A DNA stretch of 64,000 bases, taken from assembly GCA_021030915.1 (NCBI GenBank), contig JAGEMR010000104.1, positions 42,214 through 106,213 of the forward strand, read 5' to 3'. The stretch is from Astrothelium macrocarpum (lineage: Eukaryota; Ascomycota; Dothideomycetes; Trypetheliales; Trypetheliaceae). The notes beneath the pieces are model-generated. The model was not told the origin of the DNA and searched no databases. It saw only the letters and a program-made list of their open reading frames with translations. Each line of letters begins with the position of its first letter. Within the stretch, counting starts at the first letter, position 1. Positions 35,793 through 48,287 of the stretch are shown here, piece by piece. Both the position numbers and the translations under genes were made by a program.

Positions 35793-36593
35793 TTAGTCGG
35801 ACCAGTCATCTCCCATACCACCATCTGCAAAGTTCATACCACTGTTGTCGTCCCAATATTCAGAGTCCGATGAGAACTCCCCTCTCATGAAGATTTTATC
35901 TCCAGTCACAGTCTGTATCTTTTCATAACCAGAAGGAAAGCATTTCCGCATGAGTTCGCCAGTCTCCGTTAGGTCGTTATCATCTATCCCCACTGTAGTT
36001 GTCTTCGTGATATTCTCAGCAAGATATCGTAGTATGGGTTCTAGCCAAGTAATCCATTCCTGCATATCCTGCTTAAGACTAGGTGCATTGTAGTATCCCT
36101 TAGCTTGTAGTGGCTGCTGCGCGACGAGTGAAAGTTGCTTTAGATCTGTAAGAAGCGGACTCCAGAGCTGGGGATTGATTTTCAAATTCTCCGGATAGCA
36201 AACCCCCATGGGCTGTGCGATAAGTCTCACGTAACGAATGCGCCGTAAGTTGTTGGTTCCGAACTTGAGGAGTCTGTCGTGAGCGCCGCCGTGAACATGT
36301 ACAACAAACAAATTGCATCCGTAGAGAATATTCAAAGCTTCCTCACTAATCTGCCGTGACGTGCCGAGGATGCCAGTCTTTCTTTTCGGGAAAATGTCTT
36401 CTGCATCGTCAAAGGCATCTCGCTGCTTATGGTCCCAACTCCATCCAGTGTACGAGTCAACCTCAAACACCAGATACTGCATATAGACGTCGCTGCGAAG
36501 AAAGAGTTCGGAGTAGATCCTCTCGCGTAGCTCTAATGGAAGACGAAGGAAGCAACTTGATTGATTCCCACACTGGAACGAGGTCTCGGGCAT
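35793..36593 (-). CDS. DUF7730/F-box-like fungal protein (266 aa)
   Basis: Member of the large fungal family with an F-box-like N-terminal helix pair: FLRLPLELRERIYSELF, then ILGTSRQISEEALNILYGCN and FGTNNLRRIRYVRLIAQ. Function unknown; such proteins are often expanded in ascomycetes. The reading frame is open upstream to 36797, but the first ATG is at 36593 (MPETSFQCGNQSS), immediately before the conserved part, so that start was chosen. The C-terminus is acidic and Gly-rich (NFADGGMGDDWSD). Single exon. Confidence 0.75.
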   Translation of the reverse strand: MPETSFQCGNQSSCFLRLPLELRERIYSELFLRSDVYMQYLVFEVDSYTGWSWDHKQRDAFDDAEDIFPKRKTGILGTSRQISEEALNILYGCNLFVVHVHGGAHDRLLKFGTNNLRRIRYVRLIAQPMGVCYPENLKINPQLWSPLLTDLKQLSLVAQQPLQAKGYYNAPSLKQDMQEWITWLEPILRYLAENITKTTTVGIDDNDLTETGELMRKCFPSGYEKIQTVTGDKIFMRGEFSSDSEYWDDNSGMNFADGGMGDDWSD

Positions 36594-38271
36594 GTTTGCT
36601 TGTGGAGCGGGTCTTAGGACACGATACTGGGAAGTTCGAAGAACAGGAAAGTCGCAAAAACAATTCGTGATGATACAATGATGATGCAGGGACAGTAGGT
36701 TGGACAACGCGTCGGTTGTTGGGATTGGGTCAAAGAAGCTATCTGGTATCCGGTGGAGAGTGACTGTTATATGACCGTGGAACCGCTGATCTATCACCCA
36801 CTATACCAGAGGTAGCTGCACATAGCTGCAAGTTGCTGGAACGCATACACACAGCAACGCATCAACACACACAGAGTAGATTGCCTCACACTGCCAATTC
36901 GCAACTCCGCAGTCGTGCTACACAAATATGCCAGACGCTGATTGGTTGACAGTAAAGCTGGCAAAATTTAGAAGGTGCCTTGAAATCCGCCTTGCTCGAT
37001 GCACTTACTTGAAAATTGCCTGCCAGATCACAGCTAGAGTGTAGCTCTATGCCAGTGGTAATACTCAATCTAGAATCTAAGAAATCTATTCCTGGTGAAT
37101 GCTCGCTGCATCGCGATAAAGCATAGTTAAGGCTTGTCGGATTTTTAATCTAAGATGTTGGCTTCCTTTCCGTCCAAGGTCAGGAAGAGCTAGGTCTGCA
37201 TAAAGATAATGCATCTATGCACGCATACCTATTTAAGACCCGATGAATTATTGCATAATTGCATAATTGCATAATTATTCATTAATTTGTCTAAGAGTCG
37301 GCCTCTACAGTAGCAATGCAACGTCTCATTCCACCATTGTCGCATCGTACGAGACTTACAAGGACAATCATCCTGGAGGCTTCATTCATGGGAACTCCTC
37401 CAATTACGTCGGATACACGAAGCTCTCAAAGAAAAGACGCTCCAACATAGACGGTATATCCTAAGCGCGAGCCTTACGACCACGAACCGAAGTCAGAAAA
37501 TGAAGATTGCCTCTATAGACAAAGCCGATGGTTGCTTCTGGACTTCAGAACTGATTGCACAGGATGATGCACGTGCGAAGAAGCATGATGTCACCAGTGA
37601 GACCTGCGTTCATGAGGCAAAGATGAGTGCATGCTCAAAACCGACCATACTGCTCTCTCAAGCGACAGAAGACTCCTGCGAGAGTGAATTTAAACAAAGG
37701 TACTGCTGAAAGACATATAAGAGATAGCTCCAGAACATGCATGATTCGATTTCCACATCACCCAAAAATTCAATTTTGCGATTCTCAATCAGCCAAAGCT
37801 TCCTATACTTTGTGTGCTATGCGAGCTGGAGCAAAATTTATCCCCTCAACCTTTGCTTATCGAAAATGATTATTCCAGCTAGCAGAACACCTATGTTATC
37901 CTTGCCATGCTTCGCAAAATACCGAACGATGAACTCGATAAGTATGGCTTTTGTGTTGCTAGGAAGTTGGCGCTTTGTTTGCGGTGTCGGTGTTGCGGCT
38001 CGGGTTAGTGGGATGTAAAATGGCCTGACCGACCTCTCAACTCTAGCTGAAAGTATATCAGAGCTCGTAATGAGATCAATGTCGGACTCATGGCTAGTAA
38101 GATGTTCTCATATACTTCGTTGGCTAGTTTTGCCGATAAAGACCACGTCATGATTCCGCTTATCCATTCCCGTCAGGTGTTTGAAGGATACATATGCTAC
38201 CATCCTTATCCTAGAATTTGACTCCATCTTGGTGAACCTTCAAACAATTGTCATTTATTGATGTCAGCATT
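36594..38271. other. Intergenic, no gene recognised
   Basis: About 1.7 kb with only short motif-free frames and one small tandem repeat (37251-37274). Confidence 0.5.
37251..37274 (+). repeat. Three tandem copies of TTGCATAA
   Basis: Exact 8-bp units at 37251, 37259 and 37267 in an A+T-rich intergenic stretch. Confidence 0.85.
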
Positions 38272-39048
38272 ATGACACTTCGAGCTTTTTGTTTAATGTA
38301 CCTCTCTCTGGTAGCTGGTTTACTGGATGCCTTTAACACTCCCGGCTTTGACTACACTGTGTCCAATGCTAACCAAACAATCTCTTGCCCCGAAAACGAC
38401 ACTTCAACTCCTTTAGGGCTTTTTACTAGAGCAACTGGACGTATCTATCCTGCCAAGAGATGTCCGCCAACATCCTGTTTCGATGGTACGATTAGTGAAA
38501 GGGCTAGAGTGTTTGTAGAATCTTATCGAGCAAAAAGTACTCCACAATTTCGTGGCCCTTTTAATCCAAGGGACTACATCCTTACATGTAAGACTCCGGA
38601 CTCGGATGAAAACCCAGGTACGTTTACCGTTCGCGCCGCCTGTCGGAAAGACCAAATCAGTTTCAACAACCTCGAGGAGAACACCGCGCTTTGTATGTCT
38701 AAGCCTAAATTTTACCATCTTCAGACAACTGCCACAACAGCAATTCGCCGTCAACTGATGTATCCGCCCGATATGCACATTCGATATAATTATGTCGAGA
38801 TTGTCCTCACTCAGTGGGCCTATACTCAAGCACGGCCTTACCCGCCCCCGTTTTATGACGCCAAATATATTATAATCGAAGCTCAACAGGGCCGTGGCGG
38901 GGAATTGATAACACCGTCTATTGGTCATGACACAAGCACTCTCAGATTGTATCTGGGAGGCATGGATTTTGCTGTCATTGTAACAGTAGGATTGCGAGGC
39001 AACTTCGATGCAGTGGTTGTGAATGTACACTTTGGGATAGACTCTTAA
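38272..39048 (+). CDS. Small secreted protein of unknown family (258 aa)
   Basis: The ATG at 38272 opens a clear signal peptide (MTLRAFCLMYLSLVAGLLDA) followed by a mature chain of about 238 residues. It has several Cys (in ISCPEN, KRCPPTSCF, ILTCKT, AACRKD and ALCMSK), N-glycosylation sequons near the N-terminus, and no membrane tail or GPI signal. The frame continues upstream of the ATG without another Met. An opposite-strand frame of 205 codons (38413-39030) covers most of it but has no signal peptide or motif and is judged a shadow. No catalytic motif was seen; an effector-like or apoplastic role is only a guess. Confidence 0.65.
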   Translation: MTLRAFCLMYLSLVAGLLDAFNTPGFDYTVSNANQTISCPENDTSTPLGLFTRATGRIYPAKRCPPTSCFDGTISERARVFVESYRAKSTPQFRGPFNPRDYILTCKTPDSDENPGTFTVRAACRKDQISFNNLEENTALCMSKPKFYHLQTTATTAIRRQLMYPPDMHIRYNYVEIVLTQWAYTQARPYPPPFYDAKYIIIEAQQGRGGELITPSIGHDTSTLRLYLGGMDFAVIVTVGLRGNFDAVVVNVHFGIDS

Positions 39049-39929
39049 AAAGCAGGGAGCCGCAGAAATATTCTAATCTCCTTGTACTATTTTTCGTGTC
39101 GGTCCGTTCGGGACTGTCAGGACAAGAACAAATGATTGATTCAATTGTGTGATTCCATTGTTGTAAGCTAGTGAGGTAGTTATTAACACGTGACCATGTT
39201 CGTTCCTGCCCTAACAAGGACTCAGGAAATGTACGCAAAAGAAAGCACGAAAAAAACCGCAAATCTTTAAAATACCTCTGACACATCCAGACCCCACGAC
39301 GAAGGATATCTTTAGTTTGTTGATCGATTGCTCTAAAGCATTGAATCATTTGAAAGCTCGAACATGCCTCTATGCCATCCATAAGCTCGATTCAGCCTCC
39401 TCACAAATCGTCTCGCCACTACAAATGGAACCTTTCCAGTTGGCTGCGGCTCATGAGAATGAATGTCACATCCTACATCCCGGCCATGGGTTTGAAACTG
39501 CCATACAAACCCATGCAGCTTCTGGGTAGAAAAACATGTGGGTCAAAGTGCGCGTACGAAATCGTGCAAAGCAACGTCCACAGGCTGCGAAGATGCTAAA
39601 CGGGTATAGAAGAGCGTATTCAAAAACTTGATGGGCGAGATTTTCGGTGTAGAATCTCCGTTGTAGATTGTGCTGGGTTGTTTTCGTAGTGATGACTGCC
39701 AACGAGACTTTGGAAGTTGGAGTATCTCTACAATCACAGGATCAATTTTTGCATCTAGCGCGTTACTTTTCGCTGACTTGAATGCTGGTGCCGGCTCGGC
39801 CCATTCTGGTTGTCGTCCCGGAGTAGGCTGAGATATCCCGCGGCTGTAACGGTGTCTTTCTTATCAAATTACCCAGCAACGAACACCACTATTGGATGAA
39901 GCCATTCCTGATTGTCCCTCCCTCCAACT
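39049..39929. other. Convergent intergenic region next to the PKS 3' end
   Basis: Nothing supportable. Short overlapping frames on both strands (39317-39737) mirror each other. Confidence 0.45.
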
Positions 39930-42900
39930 TCAGTCTATCAAGCAATCCGCGAGAAGCTGACTGACTGCTTGTGCACTCTCTGTAGCTGCTAGTATGGTAT
40001 AATGGTTGGCATTGTCAATCACGCTAACTCGCATATTCTTCATGCCGACAAGCTTGTTCCAACCTCCACCGCTGAAATCAGTGCGGTTGTTAAGCAACCA
40101 GTGCATCTCACGAGGATCATCTGGCCGCAATTCCGGGCGGGCATCGCCAGGATGCTTACAGAGCCCATCGCGTGCATATATTATATGTGTTGCAAGAGGT
40201 TTCTTTCCTGAAAAGGGAATGGGACGATATTGGTCCAACATTTTAATAAATGCATTGAAATGAGGTCGTAGCCAGCTCGGCGACTTGCGGCCTTGCAGCC
40301 CAAACATGTCCAACGACTCTAAGAAGTCGTACATGCGTTGCGGAGGGCTTTGAATACCAATCGGGTCTGGAGAATCCAGCAAGACAAGTTGTGCCGTTGT
40401 TTGACCTTCATGCACGAGTTGCTGAGCTGCTTCATAGGCAAGGATACCTCCCGCAGACCAACCACCAAAGTAGTACGGTCCAGCGGGCTGTCGGCGACGG
40501 ATCTCAGAGACGAACTTTGAAACATATTGAGGCAGAGAGCAGCGTAAGTCTTGAGGTGTTTTCATCCATGGGCAGTTGAGACCGTACACGACAATGTTGG
40601 AAGATATCTCTGGAAGTGTAGAATACGAAGTTGCTGATCCTGCTCCATCGGGAAAGAGGAATAATATCCGTTCAGAGTTCTTGGAAGAACCTTGAAGCCG
40701 GACAGAGCTCGCATGTGGAGGACCATCGAGCGCAACAGGACTGACTTGCTTGGAGACCCGCTCTTGTGCCGTTACTACTACTTTCGACACCTTCAATTCG
40801 GATGACGCTGTGTTTGGAAATAGCGTTTGCTCAATTTCTTGCAGAGTGTGCTTCTCCGCTAGAAGATCCGAGGGAGCGACGATACCATGCTCGTTGAGTT
40901 TTCCAATAATGGTGAGCGATAAGAGGGAGTCAACACCGAGTTCGGAGAGGTCTAATGCGGGAGTCACTTCCTCGAGGGCAACGCCGACTTGCTCTGCAAT
41001 AATGGCGCGCACTACGCTCATGACGTCAGAATCCTCGTCAGCGGAAGTTGCATCGGTGCCATCATCCAGATCATCACCGTCTTTCGTAGGATGCGGCGTT
41101 GAGATTCCCGACGCATAATGCGACGTTGAGACTGGCGAAGAAGATGATGAGGAGAATTCGGATGGAGCAATGTGACCGATCATATCGTCTAAAGTTGGAA
41201 AATCGATGAAAGATGAAGATGACACGCTCAAACCCAATTCAGCCTGCAGACGACTGGAAATACTAAGAGACAATAGTGAATCGATACCGGAGTCCGCAAA
41301 TGAAGTATCCTGATCAAGTTCTAAAATATCGATGCCGGCCTCCTCGGAGATGATTTCTTTGAGCCGAGTGACAATACCATTTTGGGCTGGCGCATGCATT
41401 GGGTTTGATTTGCGTGGTGGGGCCAATTTGGATTGAGGCGGAGGCTTGACTTGTATTCGTCCGGTGTGCTGCTGGGCCTGCACAGTACTTGGTTGCACTT
41501 TGGACGGCAACAAACGATCTAATACGGAGCGAGGTATGCGTTGAAACTAGAAGCAATCAGCCTCTTCTTTTATACGGATCAAAGTTTTCTACCTTTACTC
41601 CCTCAAAAATGGCTACGATGATGCCATCTTCTAATATATAGGTATCACCAACATACGTGCTGCGGTTTTCGTCCTCGGAATGCATCTTGTTATATGTTTG
41701 ATACATTTTGCCACACTCTAGTCTCTTAGCACACCGCATGCCACTCCAGCCGTGATTGATAAACGCGTGGTCCTTTGAGTTAACATGGTCATTTGCATTC
41801 ATGATGAAACCAGCGATGTGGCCAAGACTATCGATCCAGCACGGATTCCAGGAAAAGCCCTCGTCGCCAACTTGGAACACGACCTGTGCTGTAGCCTCGA
41901 AACCCTTTGTGTCCAAGACCACTTCCTGCATGCCTTGATAACAATCCGCATATTCAACAAGAGAGCTAAAAAGTTTATAAGCCAGACCTCGTTTGAGCTT
42001 GTGGCAGCGGCCATTGTCGACACTCGCCTGGAGAGAGGAGATCCTTTCCCGAATGAGGTACGCTAACCGTTTCCACTCCTGCAACCAGAAGGCAGCTGGA
42101 GCCTGGATTATGTTCACGGTACAGGTCGCGTGGTCGACAGTTGCCCGCGACTCTGAGTTGACTGAAAACAGTGAGAGCCGAACTTCACCTCGAGACCAAT
42201 CTGCAGAAGCCGAGATGCGGAGCATTTGAGATGTAGAGCTTGGAGATAGGATCAAAGATCGATCGGCTTTCATGCTTGTGCAATCTAATCCTATGTTATC
42301 GGCAGGCATATCGTTAGCCTGAAGCATATACCGAACGGCACAAAGTGCCATATCAGCGTAAAGAGACTAGACAAGTTAGTGGTGAATAAAATTTTCAAAT
42401 TTCACACAGCTTACGGATGGGCACAAAGCTACACCATTAACTTTGTGACCTTCAAAGATTGGGAGAAGGTATGGATCATGGATGTCTGATTCTGTAAGCA
42501 ATGTTGACTTGTCTTTCGCATTATGCTCTTCGACAACACGGTGTACAGACGACGACAGACGAGAAACCGGTGGAACTTCCTCCGGTTTTTGCATGGGCAC
42601 GATTTTGTCGCCTTTGGCAAGACAAAAATTTCCTCGATATGTGATCCAGTAATTTTTCAGATCCCATTTGTAGCTCGGAAGAGGAAGCACTTGTTGGACA
42701 GTAGAAGAATTCCTGTGGTATTCATTCCAGTCTATGTCGAGACCACCAAGGTACAAGGTCTGCACCCCAGGAGCCAAAGTTTCCCAAGGATCCGAGGCTT
42801 GCTTTATGGAAGGTATTGTGATTGTTCTTGAGCCTATAATACTCTTGATGAAGCTGGAACAAGTGGAATGAGAGCCAATCTCAAGCCAATATGTGTCTTC

Positions 42901-45900
42901 GTTTACAATTCCATCGTTTCTTGCAACGTTGATGGCCCCCATAAAGTTAACAGTAGCTCGGCATGCTCTGGACAAGTAGGACCCATTTAAGATGTCAGCC
43001 TCATTAATTGATATCGTTCGTCCAAGCAAAGGAGATATGTAAGATACGGCGGGTACTTGATACACCACCTTGCTGGCAATACTGTCAAAGTCCTTGATCC
43101 AGGACTCAACCTGGGCAGAATGAAAGGCGTACGGGATATTCAGTGGGATACACTCAAGCCCTTTGGCGCGGAAAGTCTCTGTAATTCGTTCAATATCTTG
43201 ACTTGGCCCACTGATGACTGTGTTAGCGGGTGAATTGACACAAGCAATATCGCAGGAGGACATCAGAACCTCTTGCTCTATGACACCAAGGGGACTTCTA
43301 ACAGCAAGCATTGAGTGACTGCCCTTGACACAATGTAGTGACAAGAGCTCTGCGCGAGCTCCAACAAGATAGATCGTGTCGCTGGCACTCAATACACCTG
43401 CTGCGTATAGAGCAGGATATTCGCCCAAACTGTGCCCGATAGTAACGCTTGGGACTATACCCCATGAAAGCCAGAGAAGATGAAGAGCCATTTGTATACA
43501 GACAAGACCGACATGAGCTACGACAGTGTCGACTTCGTCAATAATGAGATCATCAGACTCGGATGTGATGAGTTTCAGGAAACTGGGAAAGCCGCACTGT
43601 TGCGCTATTCGATCGAAGCGAGAGATGTCCTGCTTAAATGAATCGACTGTCTCGTATAATTGCCTTCCAAGTCCAGTATAGAGCGTCCCCTGACCAGTGA
43701 ACACAAATGCAACATCGGGCTTTAGTTTTGCAGAGCGAATCGCAACCATATCCTCTTCACTCTCAAGACGAGCTTGTAAAGTACGCTTGATATGATCAAC
43801 ACTTTTGCCTACGGCTGAGATTCTAAACTTGTGATGAGTTCTGCGAGCGGTTGTAGTATATGACAAGGCTTGGAGAGGCGTATTGGCGTGCTCATCAAGA
43901 TAAGTAAGTAGCGAAGCTATATTCGCTCTGAGAGACTTTGAGCTGTTTGCTGTGACGACTACGGGCAATACTGAACGTCCATCGCGAACAGCGTCACACA
44001 TTTGCTGTTCAGGAGCATCTTCGAGGAGGACAGCTGTATTCCCGCCGGCGGCACTGAAGTTATTCAAGAAACTGATGCGTTTTCCACCAGGGTAGTTAGC
44101 CCTTTCCCATCGAGTAGGCTTGAAAACAATATTAACGTTCCGCTCCGCGAGGTCAAGAGGATAATGTTTGTTGATCCTATTCTTGATACCCACGTGAGGC
44201 GCTATCTCATTACGTTGCATCATCATGAGAACTTTAATTAGTGCAGACACACCAGACGCAGACTCGGAGTGACCAACATTTGCCTTGACAGCGCCAAGAT
44301 ACAATGGGTGGTGAGGTACTCGCTCATAATCTGGAGCCATGGCTGCAAGGACTGATGACATCTCTGCAGCATCTCCGGCTTGCGTGCCTGTGCCGTGCAT
44401 CTCAACATAGTTAACATGGAGTGGATCGGTATTAGAATTTCGAAGAATTCGTCTAAAGAGCGAAAGCTGATCACCTTCGTGTGGTCGAGTGATGGAAACC
44501 GTCTGTCCACAGTGATTAGTATCTACACCAGCAATGACCCCAAAAATAGGGTCATTATCAGCTTCGGCGTCTTCAAGACGTTTCAAAATCACGCTCGCTA
44601 CAGCGTCAGCTCGGCAATATCCACTGGCGTCGTCATCAAAAGGATTACAGTTTCCACTGGTCGAGAGGAAATGGCCTCTATCTAGACCGGCGAAGTTATC
44701 CGGATTAGTAAGGATGTTGGTACCGCCAGCTATGGCAGTGTCACATCCTCCTTGCCACAAGAATTGGCATGCCGTGTGGAGAGCCGCAAAGCTCGAAGAG
44801 CATGCTGTGTCGACACTGATACTGGGCCCAGAGAAACGGAAAAAGAACCTAGGCAGAGATGAGCAATAAGAAATTGGAAGAAAACAAGATGACATACGTG
44901 ATGCGGCCTGGTATAAACGCACGATTGCCACCAGGAATAAAGTACATGCCTACGTCCTGGCCGCTGTTGACTTCGCGCCAGTCATCGCTAGTTGTCCCGA
45001 AGAAGACGCCAACTCGGTCACGTTGCGTTGAAGGCGTGCGATCGGGAACAAAACCAGCCATCTCGAGCGCCTCATACGTGGTCATCAATGCCAGTCGCTG
45101 TGCAGGATCCGTATCCTCAGCTTCTCGTGGAGATAGATGGAAGAAGCGCGCATCAAACATTCCCTGCGCAAAGATCAACTCAGGAAGCGGAGGAAGGGGG
45201 AATAAACATTGTTTGCTTACCGGTTCATCGATAAAACAACCATATTTAACCCGACTTGTGTTTTTGGTTGCTCCAGAAGGGTCAAAATGAGCCTCCCAGT
45301 CGAAGCGATCTTTCGGAATGGTCCTGTGCGTATCTTTGCCTGAGCGTAATAGTTCCCAAAACTCTTCATTGGAAGATGCACCTGGGAAGCGGCCAGAGAA
45401 GCCGACGATAGCAATTTTAGAGTCTTCAAATTTCCCAATGGGCGTTATAGGTTGTACATTTCCGATACTCTTGCTAAGCACATCGCTGAGATTTACAGTC
45501 TTCTCTTTCAGGGAACTCAAGGCTGATGACATGGATGTAGGGACATGGGACGCACATGGTAGAATGTTCCATGCTTGGCATGTTTGATCATATTTTATTG
45601 AATCAGAACAAGCGGGAACAAGCTTATCCCATCGAACCTGCTCACATAGCGTCTCACGAATCGCTCGCTGCATTAATTCTTCAAAATTGCTCTCTTTGAT
45701 CAGTGTTGCAGAGGCTGGAGATAGAACAGGTATTTGCAGCTTATGTAATCCGAGGGTTTCATTCGCGGGTATCCGAAGTATTTCCCCTACATCGTTAGGA
45801 CCATAGAGATGGGGTGCATGATAAGGCGTCTCAATAGGCAAAAAATGAGCCTTCAGTGCGGTGGAGCTGAACAGCTTCTGGAGATACCACGGTGGTCCAC

Positions 45901-46644
45901 TGATAGTGACACTATTTGCGCTGACCGCACTTATGTACGGACAATGTCTCTTTGGAATAGCCTTTTCAAAGTAAGATGGAATAATTCTTCAAACCGGATG
46001 ACCACTTACATCTTCGATGACAAAGCGTTCAATCAACTCGTCGGCACATTCCTCACACAAGCCTATGACGGCAGAACAGGACTGTCTCGTTGCAGATGAT
46101 GGCCTCTCCAAGTTTTGTAGGACTTTGAATGAGAGGAGGCTTGTGCGAAAAGAATAAATGACCGCTTGTAGACCAGTCGGAATGAGTTCCACAACGCTTT
46201 GAGAAGTCGAAATGGCAGCTGCGGCAAACGACCCAGTGCAAAGTCCAAGGAGAACTGTGTTTTCTGGTGACGGGTATTCCATTTTGGCTGCCCCGAAGTG
46301 ACTGTATTGAAAGCTTAGATCCATGCACGTCTCAAAGTAGTGCATGCGAGACATTACTAGATAAAACGTCCTATTTGGTATAAGCAGAGCATCGCGAACC
46401 GTATGACAGGCTCTCCCTTCGTCTTGTGAGCATTTTCAACAAGATCAACTATATTGCTGAATCTCGGCAACAATTCTTGCTCTGGCTGCGATAGCGAGGC
46501 AAATTCGCGTCGAAGGGCGAAAGATACCCGGGCAAAAAAATCTGCCAGAATCGCGTTATCCTTCACATGTAAAAGCTGCCGGAGCTCTCGCTGAAAACTC
46601 TGAGTCAAATCACCAAAGATAATAATAGTTCGAACTGACGGCAT
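39930..46644 (-). CDS. Non-reducing polyketide synthase, SAT-KS-MAT-PT-ACP-ACP-TE (2140 aa)
   Basis: Iterative type I PKS making an aromatic polyketide. Seven exons: 46644-46358, 46313-46010, 45961-45221, 45163-44898, 44848-42415, 42366-41593, 41546-39930. Introns of 44, 48, 57, 49, 48 and 46 nt are GT..AG and in phase. The 57-nt intron has no stop and would be read through in a naive translation. Domains: SAT with GLCTG (Cys121); KS with DTACSSS (Cys549), EMHGTGT and NVGHSE; MAT with GHSLGEY (Ser about 1006); PT (product template) with FEGHKVNG (His about 1334) and a later Asp in CWIDSLGH; ACP1 GIDSL (Ser1692); ACP2 GVDSL (Ser1809); TE with GWSAGG (Ser1966), LLDSP and a late His in NANHYTIL. 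All catalytic residues are present. There is no C-methyltransferase or reductive domain. Chain length and cyclisation need phylogeny. Confidence 0.96.
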
Positions 46645-47173
46645 GATCGGAACAGACTGAGTGACAGAATCTAATTTGACTGGATGAGGACTACTACGTA
46701 AAACTGCGCAGGCTATCACGCAGCACAGGTGCAATTCATATGCCATCCGGACTTTCGTAAAAGGTACTGCGGTAAAACTACAAGCCAGATCATGCCATCA
46801 GCTCCGAAGGAAAACTCGCTAAACAGCGTGGATTCTAGTTGTTTCGCCGGATACGATGTGGAAGCCGAAAGGGCACGGTGAAGCTAATCACGGCAACAAC
46901 ACTGAATCCAGAGCTCCGATGTAGGATCTAAGGTCTCTAGACCTCAGATCTCAAGGTCTCTTGCTCTGGAAGGAATCGTTCGCATCGATAAGCAGCCGCC
47001 TGACAGGTCATCTCAAGATTCGGTGATGTTCGCCGTCGTAGATGCCGGGATCCCCGAGAGCCGAGGTGAGAGCCTGCTGCGTGCCAATCCATAGCGTTAT
47101 GCCATCATTTCTTATTCAACAGACCAACTGCTAGGTGGGTAGTCATCTCTTCTTATTGCTTACACTTTTATCC
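46645..47173. promoter_or_regulatory. Shared divergent promoter of PKS and EthD genes
   Basis: 529 bp separate the PKS start (minus) and the EthD start (plus), so both genes can be co-regulated from here. It contains an inverted repeat AGGTCT-CT-AGACCT at 46931-46944 and a further AGGTCT at 46954-46959, a candidate dimer-binding site. No known factor is assigned. Confidence 0.5.
46931..46944. promoter_or_regulatory. Inverted repeat AGGTCT-N2-AGACCT in PKS/EthD promoter
   Basis: Two 6-bp arms facing each other with a 2-bp spacer, and a third copy of AGGTCT ten bases after. Position is about 290 bp from the PKS ATG and 230 bp from the EthD ATG. An operator role is inference. Confidence 0.35.
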
Positions 47174-47718
47174 ATGGGATCTGGCAGCCAAGATCAGCAG
47201 CGATTGTTCCAGTGGACGGTTTGCTCTTATCGCAAGCCAGGTATGAGCGAAAAGGACTACCATGAGTACATCAGTCAGAAACACGCACCGCTCGTCAAAG
47301 GTCTTCTAGCCAAATATGGAATTCTGAAATTTAGCATGGCAGGCATCAGCCCCCCTATTATAAACTCAACGTAGCTGAATCCACAAACTCAGACACACAA
47401 TACGACCGAAACCAAAAAGATGATGGCCAAAATTGCTGGGCCACAGTTCGACAACCACGCCGACTATGACTGCTTCGTACAGGCCGTGTTCAAGGATGTA
47501 GGGGATTTTGTCAGAATGAAGACCGATCCATTCTTTATTGAAGTGGTAACTCCAGACCATGAAAACTTTGCCGACACTACCCGGTCACGGTACGTAGCCC
47601 CGGTGCGAAGCGAATTCGGGCTGATAGATGAAGCATGACTGTTGGATGGGTCGAGGACCACATCCTTGAGGGCAAAGTGGTAGTGGAACCAACGCAGTTT
47701 TTGAACTGGAAGATGTGA
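47174..47718 (+). CDS. EthD-domain protein of the PKS cluster (148 aa)
   Basis: Small ferredoxin-like (dimeric alpha-beta barrel) protein. Relatives in aromatic-polyketide clusters act as decarboxylases, dehydratases or oxygenases on PKS products. Exons: 47174-47338, 47393-47589, 47634-47718. The second intron is normal (gtacgt..gaag). The first has no GT: the only in-phase join that restores the family sequence (LKFSM then THNTTETKKMM) uses a GC donor (ATG|GCAGGC..CTCAG). Hallmarks: YRKPGMSEKDYHEYISQKHAP, ADYDCFVQAVFKDVGDFVRM, DPFFIEVVTPDHENFADTTR and VGWVEDHILEGKVV. It ends FLNWKM. The first exon begins at the ATG after an open TTG/GTG extension. Divergent from the PKS, which supports a role on the nascent product. 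Confidence 0.83.
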
Positions 47719-48287
47719 GTTAACACATGCATTGAGAAGGAGTGTAGATTATCATTGAAGTAGAACATATCACGATAATGTGTTGGGAAGCTGGCAGAGC
47801 GGGTGCTGTACGATCCTACCTAAATTTCGCGTTGGCTGCCGACCATGCGATACTCGAGTCGTGTTCTGAGAGTGTTGTAACATGAAAGACCAGAAAATGA
47901 GATAGTCATCAAGGCTGCTTCATTGTCAACTGCAGACTTCTTGAAGAGTTTGTGATCGAGAAGCCTTCTCTATCGCACGCCTCGATACGCGAATCTTTGC
48001 ACCGAGAGCGTGCAAAACGCGTTGTGAACAGCTAGATGGCTTAAAGTGGATCTCATTTGTAGAGAAAGAAGATTCACAGGTGGTCAAAGCCGGATTTGGT
48101 CCAACACATCAGGCTCAGCACGTGCCCAAGTCGGCCGAAATTTAGCCGTAAAAGAGGCTTAGTAAGATTCTACCAATGAAAGGTTTAGTGAGCCCCAGTC
48201 ACTACTTCATTGCTTCGAGCGCGGTAGTTCAAAGATTCTCCATTTCATATCTCTTCGTTACAGAAAATAGATAGGATAACCAATGAC
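47719..48287. other. Convergent intergenic region between EthD and methyltransferase genes
   Basis: 3' ends face each other. No other feature was recognised. Confidence 0.5.

Noticed and set aside
38413..39030. 205-codon minus-strand frame
   Set aside because: It lies opposite the secreted-protein gene, has no motif or signal peptide, and the plus strand is longer with a clear signal peptide.
44002..45587. Plus-strand frames across the PKS
   Set aside because: Antisense shadows of KS and MAT coding sequence.
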